Below, one piece after another: positions 46,864 through 56,859 of a DNA stretch of 64,000 bases. The position numbers and the translations under genes are program-made. A model generated the notes under the pieces. The model saw only the letters and a program-made list of their open reading frames with translations. It did not search any database and was not told the DNA's origin. Numbering within the stretch: position 1 is the first letter of the stretch; the number at the start of each line of letters is the position of its first letter. Source of the stretch: Noviluteimonas lactosilytica. Lineage in GTDB: Bacteria > Pseudomonadota > Gammaproteobacteria > Xanthomonadales > Xanthomonadaceae. Where the stretch lies: positions 372,001 through 436,000 of the forward strand of contig NZ_JAJGAK010000001.1 of the NCBI RefSeq assembly GCF_020866925.1, read 5' to 3'.

Positions 46864-48303
46864 TCACTCTGCGGGCGCCAGATCGCCATTTGTCGCCCCG
46901 ACCGTCTGTCGGGTGCGGATGACCGTCCACCCGATCAGCGCCGCCGCCGCGGCACACCCGGCGCCCAGCACGAACGCCAGGTGATAGCCGGCGTTGATCG
47001 CATCGACGGTGGCCGCGCCGGTCGCCGCGACGCTCGAAGTCCGCGCCGCCGCGAGGCTCGCGAGCACCGCCAGGCCGAGCGCGCCGCCCATCATGAAAGA
47101 CGTGTTGACCAGCCCCGACGCCAGGCCCGAGTCGGCCGGCGACACATCACTCATCGCCGCCAGCAAGACCGGGTTGAACGCGAGACCCGCGCCGATGCCG
47201 AGCAACAACATGCCGGGCAGCACGTGGACGACGAACGTGCCATCGACCGGCGCCATCGCGAACGACGCGAGCCCCGCGGCGGCGAGCAGCAATCCGATCG
47301 CGAGCGGCCCGCGGATCCCGAAGCGCATGACGATCTTCGCCGACAACCCGAGCGAGAACGCCGCCATGATCAGGTTCGCCGGCAGGAACGCGAGCCCGAC
47401 CTGCATCGGCCCGTAACCGAGCACGAGTTGCATGTAGAGCGCCGAGAGAAAGAACCACGCGAACATCGCCGCGGCCCACAACACGCCGACCACGTTCGCC
47501 GTCGCGACATTGCGCAGGCGGAACAACCCCAGCGGCATCAGCGGTTCGCGCACGCGCGCTTCGATCGCGAGGAACATGCAGAGCAACACCAGCGCCGCCG
47601 CCAGCAGGCCGAGCGTGCGCGGCGATGTCCAACCGATCTCGTTGCCGCCGACGATCGCGTACACCGCGAGCATCATGCCGAGCGTCACCGTCACCGCGCC
47701 TGCGACATCGAGCTTGCCGCCCGCCGCGTGTCCGCTGCCGCCGGGCAACAGGCGCAGGCACAGCGCGAACACCAACGCACCGATCGGGATGTTGACCAGG
47801 AAGATCCAGTGCCAGTTGAGCGCACTCGTGAGCAGGCCGCCGAGCAACACGCCGACACTGCCGCCGCCCGCGCACACGAAGCCGTACACACCCATCGCCT
47901 TCGCGCGTTCGGCCGGTTCCTGGAACAGCATCATGATCAGCGACAGCGCGACCGCGGTGACGACCGCGCCGCCGAGACCCTGCACCGCGCGCGCGGCGAT
48001 CAGCATGCCCTGCGACGTCGACAGACCGCACCACAACGACGCGAGCGTGAACAACACGATGCCCGCGAGGAACAAACGCCGGTGTCCGAACAGGTCGCCC
48101 AGGCGGCCGCCGAGCAACAGGAAGCCGCCGAAGGTGAGCAGGTACGCGTTGACGACCCAGACGAGCGAGGCGTCGTCGAACGCCAGGTCTTGCCGGATGG
48201 AAGGCAGCGCGACATTCACGATCGTCGAGTCGAGCACGATCATGAGCACGCCCATGCACAGCACGACGAGGGCGAACCAGCGGCGACGGGCATCGAGTTG
48301 CAT
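46864..48303 (-). CDS. MFS multidrug exporter, DHA2 (EmrB/QacA) family
   Basis: A 479-aa membrane protein with about 14 hydrophobic helices. The DHA2 motif D1 LDSTIVNVALPSIRQDL lies near residue 25, motif A GGRLGDLFGHRR near 66, and GGAVVTAVAL/GLGGA near 110. It would export drugs or metabolites with proton antiport. It follows the YCII gene by 35 nt on the same strand and may share its transcript. No TetR/MarR regulator is adjacent. Confidence 0.92.
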   Translation of the reverse strand: MQLDARRRWFALVVLCMGVLMIVLDSTIVNVALPSIRQDLAFDDASLVWVVNAYLLTFGGFLLLGGRLGDLFGHRRLFLAGIVLFTLASLWCGLSTSQGMLIAARAVQGLGGAVVTAVALSLIMMLFQEPAERAKAMGVYGFVCAGGGSVGVLLGGLLTSALNWHWIFLVNIPIGALVFALCLRLLPGGSGHAAGGKLDVAGAVTVTLGMMLAVYAIVGGNEIGWTSPRTLGLLAAALVLLCMFLAIEARVREPLMPLGLFRLRNVATANVVGVLWAAAMFAWFFLSALYMQLVLGYGPMQVGLAFLPANLIMAAFSLGLSAKIVMRFGIRGPLAIGLLLAAAGLASFAMAPVDGTFVVHVLPGMLLLGIGAGLAFNPVLLAAMSDVSPADSGLASGLVNTSFMMGGALGLAVLASLAAARTSSVAATGAATVDAINAGYHLAFVLGAGCAAAAALIGWTVIRTRQTVGATNGDLAPAE

Positions 48304-48338
48304 GCGGTGTGTCCTGTGGGTGTCCGATAGGCGCGCGG

Positions 48339-48773
48339 TTACTGGCGCGACTGGTTGCGCGCGTCGTCGAAGACCTGCTTTTCGCGATCGCGCAGGTCTT
48401 CCGGGAACGCATCGCCGAAATCCTCGGCTTCGTACAGCGGGCGGATTTCGATATCCGAATCCTCCCCGGGCATCGGGTTCGGGCAACGCTTCACCCATTC
48501 GACCGCTTCTTCGAGCGAACGCACCTGCCACAGCCAGAAGCCTGCGACGAGTTCCTTGGTTTCGGCGAACGGACCGTCGGTCACCGTGCGTTGCTTGCCG
48601 GAGAAGCGCACGCGCGCGCCCTGCGACGACGGCTTGAGGCCATCGCCCGCCAGCAGGATGCCGGCCTTGGCGAGTTCCTCGTTGAAGGCGGTCATGTCGC
48701 GGAAGAGTTCTTCCGACGGCAGGGTGCCGGCTTCGGAGTTCGGGGTGGCTTTGACGAAGACCATGACGCGCAT
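48339..48773 (-). CDS. YCII-related DGPF-domain protein
   Basis: A 144-aa protein with a ferredoxin-like fold. The DGPF signature is in VTDGPFAETKELVAGFWLWQ and the N-terminal strand is MRVMVFVKATPNSEAG. DGPF proteins are the usual partners of ECF42-type sigma factors, one of which lies at 38683-39948. Here it instead precedes an exporter gene, suggesting a small stress/export operon. Molecular activity unknown. Confidence 0.9.
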   Translation of the reverse strand: MRVMVFVKATPNSEAGTLPSEELFRDMTAFNEELAKAGILLAGDGLKPSSQGARVRFSGKQRTVTDGPFAETKELVAGFWLWQVRSLEEAVEWVKRCPNPMPGEDSDIEIRPLYEAEDFGDAFPEDLRDREKQVFDDARNQSRQ

Positions 48774-48844
48774 GATGTGCTCCTGTTGGTGGGTTACAGG
48801 CAGGACGACGAACGAGCGGGCCGCCGATCGACATCGGCCCGAAA

Positions 48845-48898
48845 AAAAACAGGGGTCAGAGTACCTTTTCGCGGAAAGGTACTCTGACCCCTGTTTTT
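48845..48898. repeat. REP-type palindrome, copy 3
   Basis: Arms 48845-48868 and 48875-48898 are exact 24-nt complements around TCGCGG, with core CAGGGGTCAGAGTACC (T variant). It lies between two minus-strand genes, downstream of the Ala/Pro/Thr lipoprotein and upstream of the YCII gene. The flanking A and T runs would let it act as a terminator in either direction. Confidence 0.9.
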
Positions 48899-48975
48899 AT
48901 CGCCGACTTATTGCCAGACAAAAAAACGACGGCGGCCGAAGCCGCCGTCGCTGATGCTGCTTTGTCGCGAACCGA

Positions 48976-49272
48976 TTACTCGGTCGGCGGGGCGCCAGCG
49001 GCGTCCGAAGCGGCCTGCGCGGTGCTCGACGGCGCCGGCTCCATCATCGTCGTGGCCGACGGGACGGTCGTGGCGTCGGTCGGCATCGCGGCCGTGGCCG
49101 GCATCGCCGGGGTCATCGGCTCGGTCGGCATCGTTTCAGCCGGGGCTTCGACGGTCGCCGGGGCCGGCGGCGCAGCGGCTTCGTCGGCGGGCTTGTTGCA
49201 GCCGACCAGGCCAACCGCGATCAGCGCGCCAAACGCCAGGGCGAGCTTCGTCTTGTGCATCGTGTTGCGCAT
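48976..49272 (-). CDS. small Ala/Pro/Thr-rich lipoprotein
   Basis: A 98-aa protein with lipobox LVGC near residue 25 (LAFGALIAVGLVGCNKP). The rest is a low-complexity PAPATVEAPAETMPTEP-type chain without a folded domain, probably a flexible outer-membrane tether. ATG 49272 has GAGGAGG 4 nt upstream, which decides the start over ATG 49260. Function unknown. Confidence 0.75.
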   Translation of the reverse strand: MRNTMHKTKLALAFGALIAVGLVGCNKPADEAAAPPAPATVEAPAETMPTEPMTPAMPATAAMPTDATTVPSATTMMEPAPSSTAQAASDAAGAPPTE

Positions 49273-49355
49273 GCGTCCTCCTCGTCCGGGCTTGGTGCCC
49301 GAGGGTGATCGAACTAGGAATACGGGAAACATCGTGATGACTGCGTGCCCGCTGT

Positions 49356-49562
49356 TCAGGGTCGCTTCCACCCATGCTCTGCCATGCAATCGTCGAACGC
49401 GTCCTCGCGGGGCTTCCCCGCTGCAAGGTCGCGCGTCTTCGCATCACACTGTGCCTGGGCCGTGTCGAAGGGCGTTGCGCCTTCGCCGGTCCAGCCGCGC
49501 TCGTGGGCGCAACCGGCGGCAAGGAACGCGAACACCACGACGGACAGCAAACGCAGGCGCAT
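49356..49562 (-). CDS. small lipoprotein
   Basis: A 68-aa protein with signal MRLRLLSVVVFAFLAAGC and lipobox LAAGC near residue 18. The mature part (PFDTAQAQCDAKTRDLAAGK then FDDCMAEHGW) has two Cys, resembling many short xanthomonad lipoproteins of unknown role. It lies between the M61 peptidase and another lipoprotein gene on the same strand. Confidence 0.7.
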   Translation of the reverse strand: MRLRLLSVVVFAFLAAGCAHERGWTGEGATPFDTAQAQCDAKTRDLAAGKPREDAFDDCMAEHGWKRP

Positions 49563-49638
49563 CGGCAGGGTCCGGGTGAATGGGGCGGCCGGCGCGCATC
49601 CTGCCGGAATACGCGGCGTTTGTAACCTCCCCCTCCCC

Positions 49639-51153
49639 TTAGCGGCCCGGCGTCGCGACGACCGGTGCGAACATCGCGTCGAACCGCGCGCGTTCGATCG
49701 CGCCGGCGCCCGGTTCCCGGCTGATGAACATCTCCTCGACGAAGCTGTCCATCCGCAACCCGACCGCGGCATACGCGGGGCGAATATCGAAGTCGCCGGT
49801 GCTTTCCACGGCCTGCGCAAGGAACGGGCGGAAGTCCGACCCGGTGAGCGCGTGCGCAATGCGCGCGATGTCGTCGAGGGTGTACGTGCGCCCCGGCGCG
49901 GCGAACTCGCGCATCATCGCCTGCAGCAATTCCGGCAGTCCGACGCGATCGTCGCTGCGCTTGCGCAGTTCGACATCCAGGGCCAGCGCGGCCAGGCTGC
50001 CGCCGCCGTACACGAGCTGGCGATTGGGCTGCTTGTTCAACCCCGCCTCGCGCACCGTCATGTCCAGGCCCTGCGCGTGGCGCGCGATCAGCGCGCGGCG
50101 CGGCACGTTCTCCAGGCGCTTGAACAACAGCGTTTCGTCGATCAGGCCGTTGCGCGCGAGCGTCGCGATGGTCAGGTAATCGGTCGCGCCTTCCTTGAAC
50201 CACTCTTCGTTCGCATCCTTCGGCACCAGCGTCAGGCCATTCCAGAAGTGCAGCAGCTCGTGCGCCATCACGTAGCCCCAGATCACCTCGTTGCGCGCAT
50301 CCGCGTCGCCCTGGATGAAGAGGCTGAAGCTGCTCGCGAATGCGCCGCCGTCGCCGCTCGGATCTTCGTTGATCACGATGAGATAGCGCTTCGCGCGCGG
50401 CGGACCACCGAACAGGCGCAGGTAGCTGTCGAGTTGCGTGCGCAGCAAGCGCTCGAAGCGATCGCGCGCGGGCACGTAGCGCTTGCCGAGCACGAGCGTC
50501 AGTTCCACCCCGCCGGCTTCGAAGGTGTTCGTCGCCGCCGTGCCGAGGAACAACGCGTTGCTGGTCAGTTCGCGCCGCGAAGCGACGTCGAAGGTCGTGC
50601 CGGAGGCATCGATCGGCGTCCACGGCGTGCGCGCACGCCAGCCCTCCGGCAAGTCGAACGTCACGCGGATCGGCCCCGCATACGGCGCATCGCCGTCGGC
50701 GAAGAACAGCGCCGCGCCGGTGAGCATCACGCCTTCGTCGGTGCGATAGCCGACTTCCTCCGCGCCCGCGGGCCACGCGTACTGCTCGTGCGTCAGGTTC
50801 ACCGTGTAGTCCAGGTGCAGTCGGCGTCCGCCCTGCACTTCGAAGTCGCCTTCGCCGAGGTTCTTCAGCGCGACCGGTTTGCCCGCGGCATCGGTGACGC
50901 GCATGCCGTCGACCAGGTCGGCCTGTCCGTTCGCCAGGCCTTCGACCGGCATGACGTTGAACATCGCGAGCACGCCGCTTTCCTGCCAGACATCGGCGAC
51001 GACGTGCGCACGCGATGCCTTCGCATCGACGCTCACGCGATAGGTGTTGGGCTGGCCATCGCCCTTCGCGGGCTCGGCGGCGGAAGCGGCAGTGCCGGCG
51101 CACGCCAACGCGGCGGCGAGCAACAGGCGGAAGAGCTGCGTGCGAAAGCGCAT
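49639..51153 (-). CDS. secreted M61-like zinc aminopeptidase
   Basis: A 504-aa exported protein. A signal peptide (LLLAAALACAGTAASAA) is followed by an N-terminal beta domain. The gluzincin site HELLHFWNGL is near residue 293 with the downstream Glu in EEWFKEGATDYL. M61 glycyl-aminopeptidases share HELxH-W. The usual C-terminal PDZ domain is not evident, so the protein is shorter than typical M61 enzymes. It probably trims peptides in the periplasm. Confidence 0.85.
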   Translation of the reverse strand: MRFRTQLFRLLLAAALACAGTAASAAEPAKGDGQPNTYRVSVDAKASRAHVVADVWQESGVLAMFNVMPVEGLANGQADLVDGMRVTDAAGKPVALKNLGEGDFEVQGGRRLHLDYTVNLTHEQYAWPAGAEEVGYRTDEGVMLTGAALFFADGDAPYAGPIRVTFDLPEGWRARTPWTPIDASGTTFDVASRRELTSNALFLGTAATNTFEAGGVELTLVLGKRYVPARDRFERLLRTQLDSYLRLFGGPPRAKRYLIVINEDPSGDGGAFASSFSLFIQGDADARNEVIWGYVMAHELLHFWNGLTLVPKDANEEWFKEGATDYLTIATLARNGLIDETLLFKRLENVPRRALIARHAQGLDMTVREAGLNKQPNRQLVYGGGSLAALALDVELRKRSDDRVGLPELLQAMMREFAAPGRTYTLDDIARIAHALTGSDFRPFLAQAVESTGDFDIRPAYAAVGLRMDSFVEEMFISREPGAGAIERARFDAMFAPVVATPGR

Positions 51154-51223
51154 GGTCGGCGGCGTGTCCGTTCGGTCGGGTTCCTGCAGCGGATACCGCG
51201 CCCGGCGCGCCGGTTGCACGCCC

Positions 51224-52441
51224 TCACCGGTCGGGATCGACGAGCGTCTCCGTTCCCAGCACGCGACGCACCGCCAGCGATTCCCACAGGGCGACGATCA
51301 GCAGCACCGAATTCGCGAGCAGGGCCAGCTCGAGCGGCGTCACCTCGTGCGTCCACGCAGGCCAGGCCAGCAGGGCCATGAAGGCCAAACCCGTCAGGTG
51401 CGACAACGGCGGCATGCGCCGATCGTTGGTGATCCACTTGAACAACGCATTGCCGAGCACGTAGACGGTCGGCCCGCCGAGCACGACCGCAAGGCCGAGG
51501 CCCTTCGCATGTTCGGGATGCGCGATCACGATCTCGTCGGCGACCGCGCAGAAAATGATGCCGGCGACGATCACCGCATGCGCGTACGTCCATGCCGAAC
51601 GCGCTTCGCGCCCCGGGTCGCGCGCATGTTCGATGCGTTCGGTGGCGCGCTTCACGCCGGTGTCGAAGTAGATCCACCACATCAGGATCGTGCCGAGCAC
51701 GGCGTTGGCGAAGCCGATCGACGTCGGCGCGTCCCACGTGCGTTCGGCGAAGGTCATGCCGGTGACGAGCAGCGATTCGCCGAGCGCGATGATCACGAAC
51801 AACGCGCAGCGCTCCGACAGGTGCGAGCCTTCGACGTCCCATTCCTCGATCGACGAACGCCCGAGCCCCGGCACCCAGAAGAACGCCATCGGCCCCAGCG
51901 TTTCGATCGCCAACGCGAGCAGCCACCACGCGAAGCGCGCGTCGTGCGTGTTCAGGCTGCCGATGATCCAGCAGGTCGCGCCGATCGAATACCACACGAG
52001 GATGCGCTGGAAGTTGCGCCGTCGCTGCACGTCTTCGTGGCGCACCGCCCACAGGAAGAACAGCGTGCGCCCGATCTGCAGCGTCGCGAACGACAGCGCG
52101 AACAACAATCCGCGCGAATCGAACGCCTTCGGAATGGCCACCGACATGCCGAGCCCCGCGAGCATCAGCGCGAGCAATGCGACGCGCACGGGGATGCGTT
52201 CCGGGTCGAGCCAGTTGGTCACCCACGAGGTGCTGATCCACACCCACCACACCGCGAGCAGCAGCAGCCCGACGCGCGCAAGGCCGGTCAGCGTGAGGTC
52301 GGCGAGCAATGAATGCGAGAGCTGGGTGACGGCGAAGACGAAGACGAGGTCGAAAAACAGCTCGATCGTCCCCACCTTGCCGCTGTCGCGCCCGCCCCGT
52401 GTACGCAGCAGCGAAAGGCGGGACGGGGTGCGACGGGCCAT
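51224..52441 (-). CDS. low-temperature-requirement protein A (LtrA) family
   Basis: A 405-aa polytopic membrane protein with about 10-12 hydrophobic segments. LtrA signatures are [20 protein letters not shown] near residue 24, [18 protein letters not shown] near 215, and [16 protein letters not shown]. Reported mainly by homology; transport or sensing function is not known. ATG 52441 (MARRTPSRL) is chosen over a longer Arg-rich upstream frame. It is divergent from the aldo/keto reductase across 67 nt. Confidence 0.88.
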   Translation of the reverse strand: MARRTPSRLSLLRTRGGRDSGKVGTIELFFDLVFVFAVTQLSHSLLADLTLTGLARVGLLLLAVWWVWISTSWVTNWLDPERIPVRVALLALMLAGLGMSVAIPKAFDSRGLLFALSFATLQIGRTLFFLWAVRHEDVQRRRNFQRILVWYSIGATCWIIGSLNTHDARFAWWLLALAIETLGPMAFFWVPGLGRSSIEEWDVEGSHLSERCALFVIIALGESLLVTGMTFAERTWDAPTSIGFANAVLGTILMWWIYFDTGVKRATERIEHARDPGREARSAWTYAHAVIVAGIIFCAVADEIVIAHPEHAKGLGLAVVLGGPTVYVLGNALFKWITNDRRMPPLSHLTGLAFMALLAWPAWTHEVTPLELALLANSVLLIVALWESLAVRRVLGTETLVDPDR

Positions 52442-52508
52442 CGATCGGGCTCTGCATCGGAAGGTGCGCCGATCATGCCGCACAATCCCCCTCGAACGGA
52501 GTCAACGC

Positions 52509-53502
<994 letters not shown>

Positions 53503-53510
<8 letters not shown>

Positions 53511-54360
53511 CGCAGACGCAAGCGCGCGGCTCGCCGATTGGTTGCATGCGCATCCGCGCGTGTTCGTGCTGACCGGCGCGGGATGCAGCACCGCGTCGGG
53601 CATTCCCGACTATCGCGATCGCGACGGTGCGTGGAAGCGTTCGCCACCGGTGACGTACCAGGCGTTCGTGCGCGAACCCGCGACGCGCGCGCGGTACTGG
53701 GCCCGCAGCCACGCGGGCTGGCCGATGGTGGCGCGCGCCCGACCGAACGCCGCACACCACGCGCTCGCGCTTCTCGAGCGCGACGGCCGCATCGGCAAGC
53801 TCGTCACCCAGAACGTCGACGGCCTGCACCAGCGCGCGGGCAGCCGCGACGTGATCGACCTGCACGGACGCATCGACGCGGTGCGTTGCCTCGCATGCGG
53901 CGCGACGTCGACGCGCGACGACGTGCAAGCGCAGCTGGCCGCGCGCAACCCCGAATGGATGCACGCGGTCGACGCCGCCATCGCACCCGACGGCGACGCG
54001 GACCTCGATGCGATCGACACGTCGACCTTCATCGCCCCGCATTGCGACGCCTGCGAAGGCCTGCTGAAACCCGACGTCGTGTTCTTCGGCGAGAACGTGC
54101 CGCGCGATCGTGTGTTCGAAGCCCAATCCGCGTTGCACGCGAGCGACGCGATGCTGGTCGTCGGTTCTTCGTTGATGGTGTATTCGGGCTACCGCTTCGC
54201 GCTGCTGGCCCGCGAGGCCGGCCTGCCGCTGGCGATCCTCACCGCGGGCGCAACGCGCGCCGATGCGCTCGCCACCATGAAGCTCGACGCCGAAAGCGGA
54301 GAAACGCTTTCCAACGCATTGGAAACCCTGGGGATTCCCCGGGAAGCCGCGAGCGCATAG
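53503..54360 (+). CDS. SIR2-family NAD-dependent protein deacylase
   Basis: A 285-aa sirtuin. NAD loop [19 protein letters not shown] near residue 24, catalytic [12 protein letters not shown] and His in [15 protein letters not shown], two Cys pairs (CLAC and CDAC) for zinc, and [12 protein letters not shown]. Removes acyl groups from lysines using NAD+. The ~35-residue insert between the zinc Cys pairs is typical of class II bacterial sirtuins such as those in xanthomonads. Overlaps the aldo/keto reductase. Confidence 0.93.
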
Positions 54361-54385
54361 GCCGCTCCGGCCCATGACTTACGAC

Positions 54386-54417
54386 CTAGACAAACTGGTC
54401 TAGACAAACCGGTCTAG
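54386..54417. promoter_or_regulatory. two interlocked palindromic operators for BlaI
   Basis: CTAGACaaactgGTCTAG (54386-54403) and CTAGACaaaccgGTCTAG (54400-54417) share the four bases CTAG, giving 14-bp centre-to-centre spacing. They end 20 nt before the blaI ATG. BlaI/MecI-type repressors bind dyads at the promoter they share with their own gene, so autoregulation is inferred. The flanking genes read the same way, so the sites serve blaI-blaR1. Confidence 0.8.
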
Positions 54418-54437
54418 CAGGCGTAGCGTGCCGTGCC

Positions 54438-54830
54438 ATGACCGATCGCAAGCCCACCGCCGCCGAACTCGACCTGCTCCGCACGCTCTGGCGCCTCGGA
54501 CCTTCCACCGTGAAGGACGTGCACCAGGCGATGCAGGAGGAGAAGTCCACCGCCACCTACGCCAACGTGCTGCGCCTGATGCAGGTCATGCACGGCAAGG
54601 GCCTGTTGCTGCGCGACGAAAGCCAGCGTTCGCACATCTATGCGGCGGCACAGGAACAGGACGCGCTGCAGACGCACCTGCTCAACGACTTCATCCAGAA
54701 GGCCTTCGCCGGTTCGGGCAAGGGGCTCGTGCTCGCGGCGCTCAACGCGCACGTGACCGATTCCGAGCGCGAGGAGATCCGGCGCCTGCTCGACGAACCG
54801 CACGACGACGAGGAATCTCGCAATGCCTGA
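54438..54830 (+). CDS. BlaI/MecI/CopY-family transcriptional repressor
   Basis: A 130-aa winged-helix repressor. The DNA-binding part is PTAAELDLLRTLWRLGPSTV then KDVHQAMQEEKSTATYANVL. The C-terminal helical dimerisation part carries LVLAALNAHVTDSEREEIR. In the family the adjacent M56 peptidase causes cleavage and derepression. It overlaps the M56 gene by 8 nt and lies behind the tandem operators. Confidence 0.93.
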   Translation: MTDRKPTAAELDLLRTLWRLGPSTVKDVHQAMQEEKSTATYANVLRLMQVMHGKGLLLRDESQRSHIYAAAQEQDALQTHLLNDFIQKAFAGSGKGLVLAALNAHVTDSEREEIRRLLDEPHDDEESRNA

Positions 54831-56787
54831 GTCCTTCGACCTGTTGATTCCCGGGATCGGCCAGGCGCTGCTCCACTTCACGTGGCAGGGCGCGGTCATC
54901 GGGCTGCTCGCCGCCATCGCACTGCGCGGTGCGCGCCACGCGAAGGCGCAGGTGCGCTATGCGATCGGATGCGTCGCATTGCTCGCCTGTGCAGTCGCGC
55001 CGGTGCTCACCGTCGCGGTGCAATTCATCGACGCGGCACCGGTTGCGTCTGTCGACTTCGCGAGTTTGAACGACGCCGGCGCCGTGTCGCTTGCCGGCAA
55101 CGACGCATCGTCCGACTGGCACGCGCGGCTCGCCGCATGGCAGCCGCTGATCGTCGCGCTCTGGGCCGCGGGCGCGAGCGTGTTCTGCATGCGCACGCTG
55201 TTCGGCGTCGCGTGGGTCCGCCGCATGCGCATCGCGCCGCAGCCGCCGTTGCAGGCGCGCTGGCAGGCGACGCTCGATCGCCTCAGTGAAAAGTTCGGCG
55301 TGCGCGACGTCGCGCTGCGCCTGGTCGACTCGCTCGATTCGCCGGTGGCCGCCGGTTGCTTGCGCCCGGTCGTGTTGCTGCCGATGTCGGTCGCGCTGCG
55401 CATGCCCGTCGAACTCGTCGAGGCCTTGCTCGCGCACGAACTCGCGCACGTGCGTCGCCACGACTATCTCGTGAACCTGCTGCAGCGCGCGGTCGAAGCG
55501 CTGCTGTTCTACCACCCCGTCACCTGGTGGTTGTCGCACCGCATCCGCGTCGAGCGCGAACTCGTCGCCGACGCACTCGCGGCCGACGCCATCGGCGATG
55601 CGCGCCGGCTCGCCGTCGCACTCGCCACGTTGTCCGATCTCACCTCGCGTCGCCCCGCCCTTCCCCATCTCGCGCATGCCGCCCACGGAGGCCACCTGAT
55701 GTCCCGCATCCAGCAACTCGTCCGCCCGCAGGCGGGTTCCAGAAAGTCGCGCCATGGCCTGCCGGCCGGACGCGTTGCGCTCCCGTTGATCGGCGTCGCC
55801 GCGGCCTGCATCGCGTTCTACGCGCAAGCCCAGATCGGCAAGAACGATGTCGTGACGATCGCTGCAATGCCGGTCGTGGCCGCGACGCCCGCGGTTGCAC
55901 CGGTCGCCGCGCCCTCCGCTATCGCCGCGCCTGCGGCGGCGCCCGCGACGCCGGCGGTGTCCGCGACCCCCGCCGTCGCGCCGACGCCACTCGTGCAAGC
56001 CGCGCCGCTCGCGCAGAAGAGCATCCACAAGTTCGGCGACGATCACGACGCGTGGGCCATCGTGCGCAAGGGCACGGATGGTTACTCGATGTCCGGTTCC
56101 ACCGACGACCTGGACGAAATCGACGCCGCCAAGCGCAGCCTGACGCGCGATTTCATCTGGTTCCGCCGCGACGGCAAGGCCTACGTGATCGACGATCCGT
56201 CGATCGTCGCCCGCGCGCAGGATGCGTGGAAGGACACCGAGGCGATGGGCCAGAAGATGTCCAAGCTCGGCAAGGAGATGGACGTGCACGGCAAGAAGAT
56301 GGAGAAGCTCGGCAAGCAGATGGAAGCGCTGGCCGAACTCCACCGTCCCTCGCCCGAGATGATGGCGGCGCAGAAGCAGATGGGCGCGCTCGCGCAGCAG
56401 CAACAGGAAATCGCGGGCCGCCAGCAACTGTTGGCGATGAAGCAGCGCAAGGCCGGCGACGCCGCCGAAGAGCGCAAGCTCGACGCCGAGATGGACAAGC
56501 TCGGCGCCGAAATGGACGCGCTCGGCAACCAGATGGAAGCGCAGGGCGAGATCCTCGAGCGCGAATCGAAGAAGCTCGAAGCGAACAGCGCGCCGATGGA
56601 AAACCTCGGCAAGCAGATGGAAGTCGCCTCCGCCCCGATGAACGCCCTCGGCGACGAGATGGGCGAGATGGGCAAGCAGCAGGAACGCCTTGCCAAGAAA
56701 GCGCAGCGCGATCTCGACGCGCTGATCGCCGAAGGCATGCAGAAGGGGTTGGCGAAGCCGGCGCCGGGTGCGCGCTCCGCGCAGTAA
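54823..56787 (+). CDS. BlaR1-type M56 metallopeptidase with a methionine heptad-repeat sensor
   Basis: A 654-aa membrane sensor. N-terminal membrane helices (about 12-35, 46-64, 104-124) flank the M56 protease with zinc motif AHELAHVRRHDY near residue 204, followed by LLFYHPVTWWLSHRIR and RELVADALA. A further membrane helix (about 322-338) and a Pro/Ala linker lead to a periplasmic part. The usual penicillin-binding sensor domain is absent. Instead residues about 475-640 are heptads such as LGKEMDV, LGKQMEA, AEMDALG, APMENLG, with Met in a fixed position, predicted coiled coil. The signal sensed is unknown; metal, redox or envelope stress are guesses. Confidence 0.88.
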   Translation: MPESFDLLIPGIGQALLHFTWQGAVIGLLAAIALRGARHAKAQVRYAIGCVALLACAVAPVLTVAVQFIDAAPVASVDFASLNDAGAVSLAGNDASSDWHARLAAWQPLIVALWAAGASVFCMRTLFGVAWVRRMRIAPQPPLQARWQATLDRLSEKFGVRDVALRLVDSLDSPVAAGCLRPVVLLPMSVALRMPVELVEALLAHELAHVRRHDYLVNLLQRAVEALLFYHPVTWWLSHRIRVERELVADALAADAIGDARRLAVALATLSDLTSRRPALPHLAHAAHGGHLMSRIQQLVRPQAGSRKSRHGLPAGRVALPLIGVAAACIAFYAQAQIGKNDVVTIAAMPVVAATPAVAPVAAPSAIAAPAAAPATPAVSATPAVAPTPLVQAAPLAQKSIHKFGDDHDAWAIVRKGTDGYSMSGSTDDLDEIDAAKRSLTRDFIWFRRDGKAYVIDDPSIVARAQDAWKDTEAMGQKMSKLGKEMDVHGKKMEKLGKQMEALAELHRPSPEMMAAQKQMGALAQQQQEIAGRQQLLAMKQRKAGDAAEERKLDAEMDKLGAEMDALGNQMEAQGEILERESKKLEANSAPMENLGKQMEVASAPMNALGDEMGEMGKQQERLAKKAQRDLDALIAEGMQKGLAKPAPGARSAQ

Positions 56788-56810
56788 GACAACAAAACGC
56801 CGCACGAAAA

Positions 56811-56838
56811 AAAACGCCAGCCGCGAGGCTGGCGTTTT
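56811..56838. terminator. bidirectional intrinsic terminator
   Basis: 12-bp stem AAAACGCCAGCC / GGCTGGCGTTTT with GCGA loop and flanking A and T runs. It lies between the convergent M56 gene (ends 56787) and rhlE (ends 56860), so it serves both. Confidence 0.88.
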
Positions 56839-56859
56839 TCATTACCGCGGGTTCGACGA

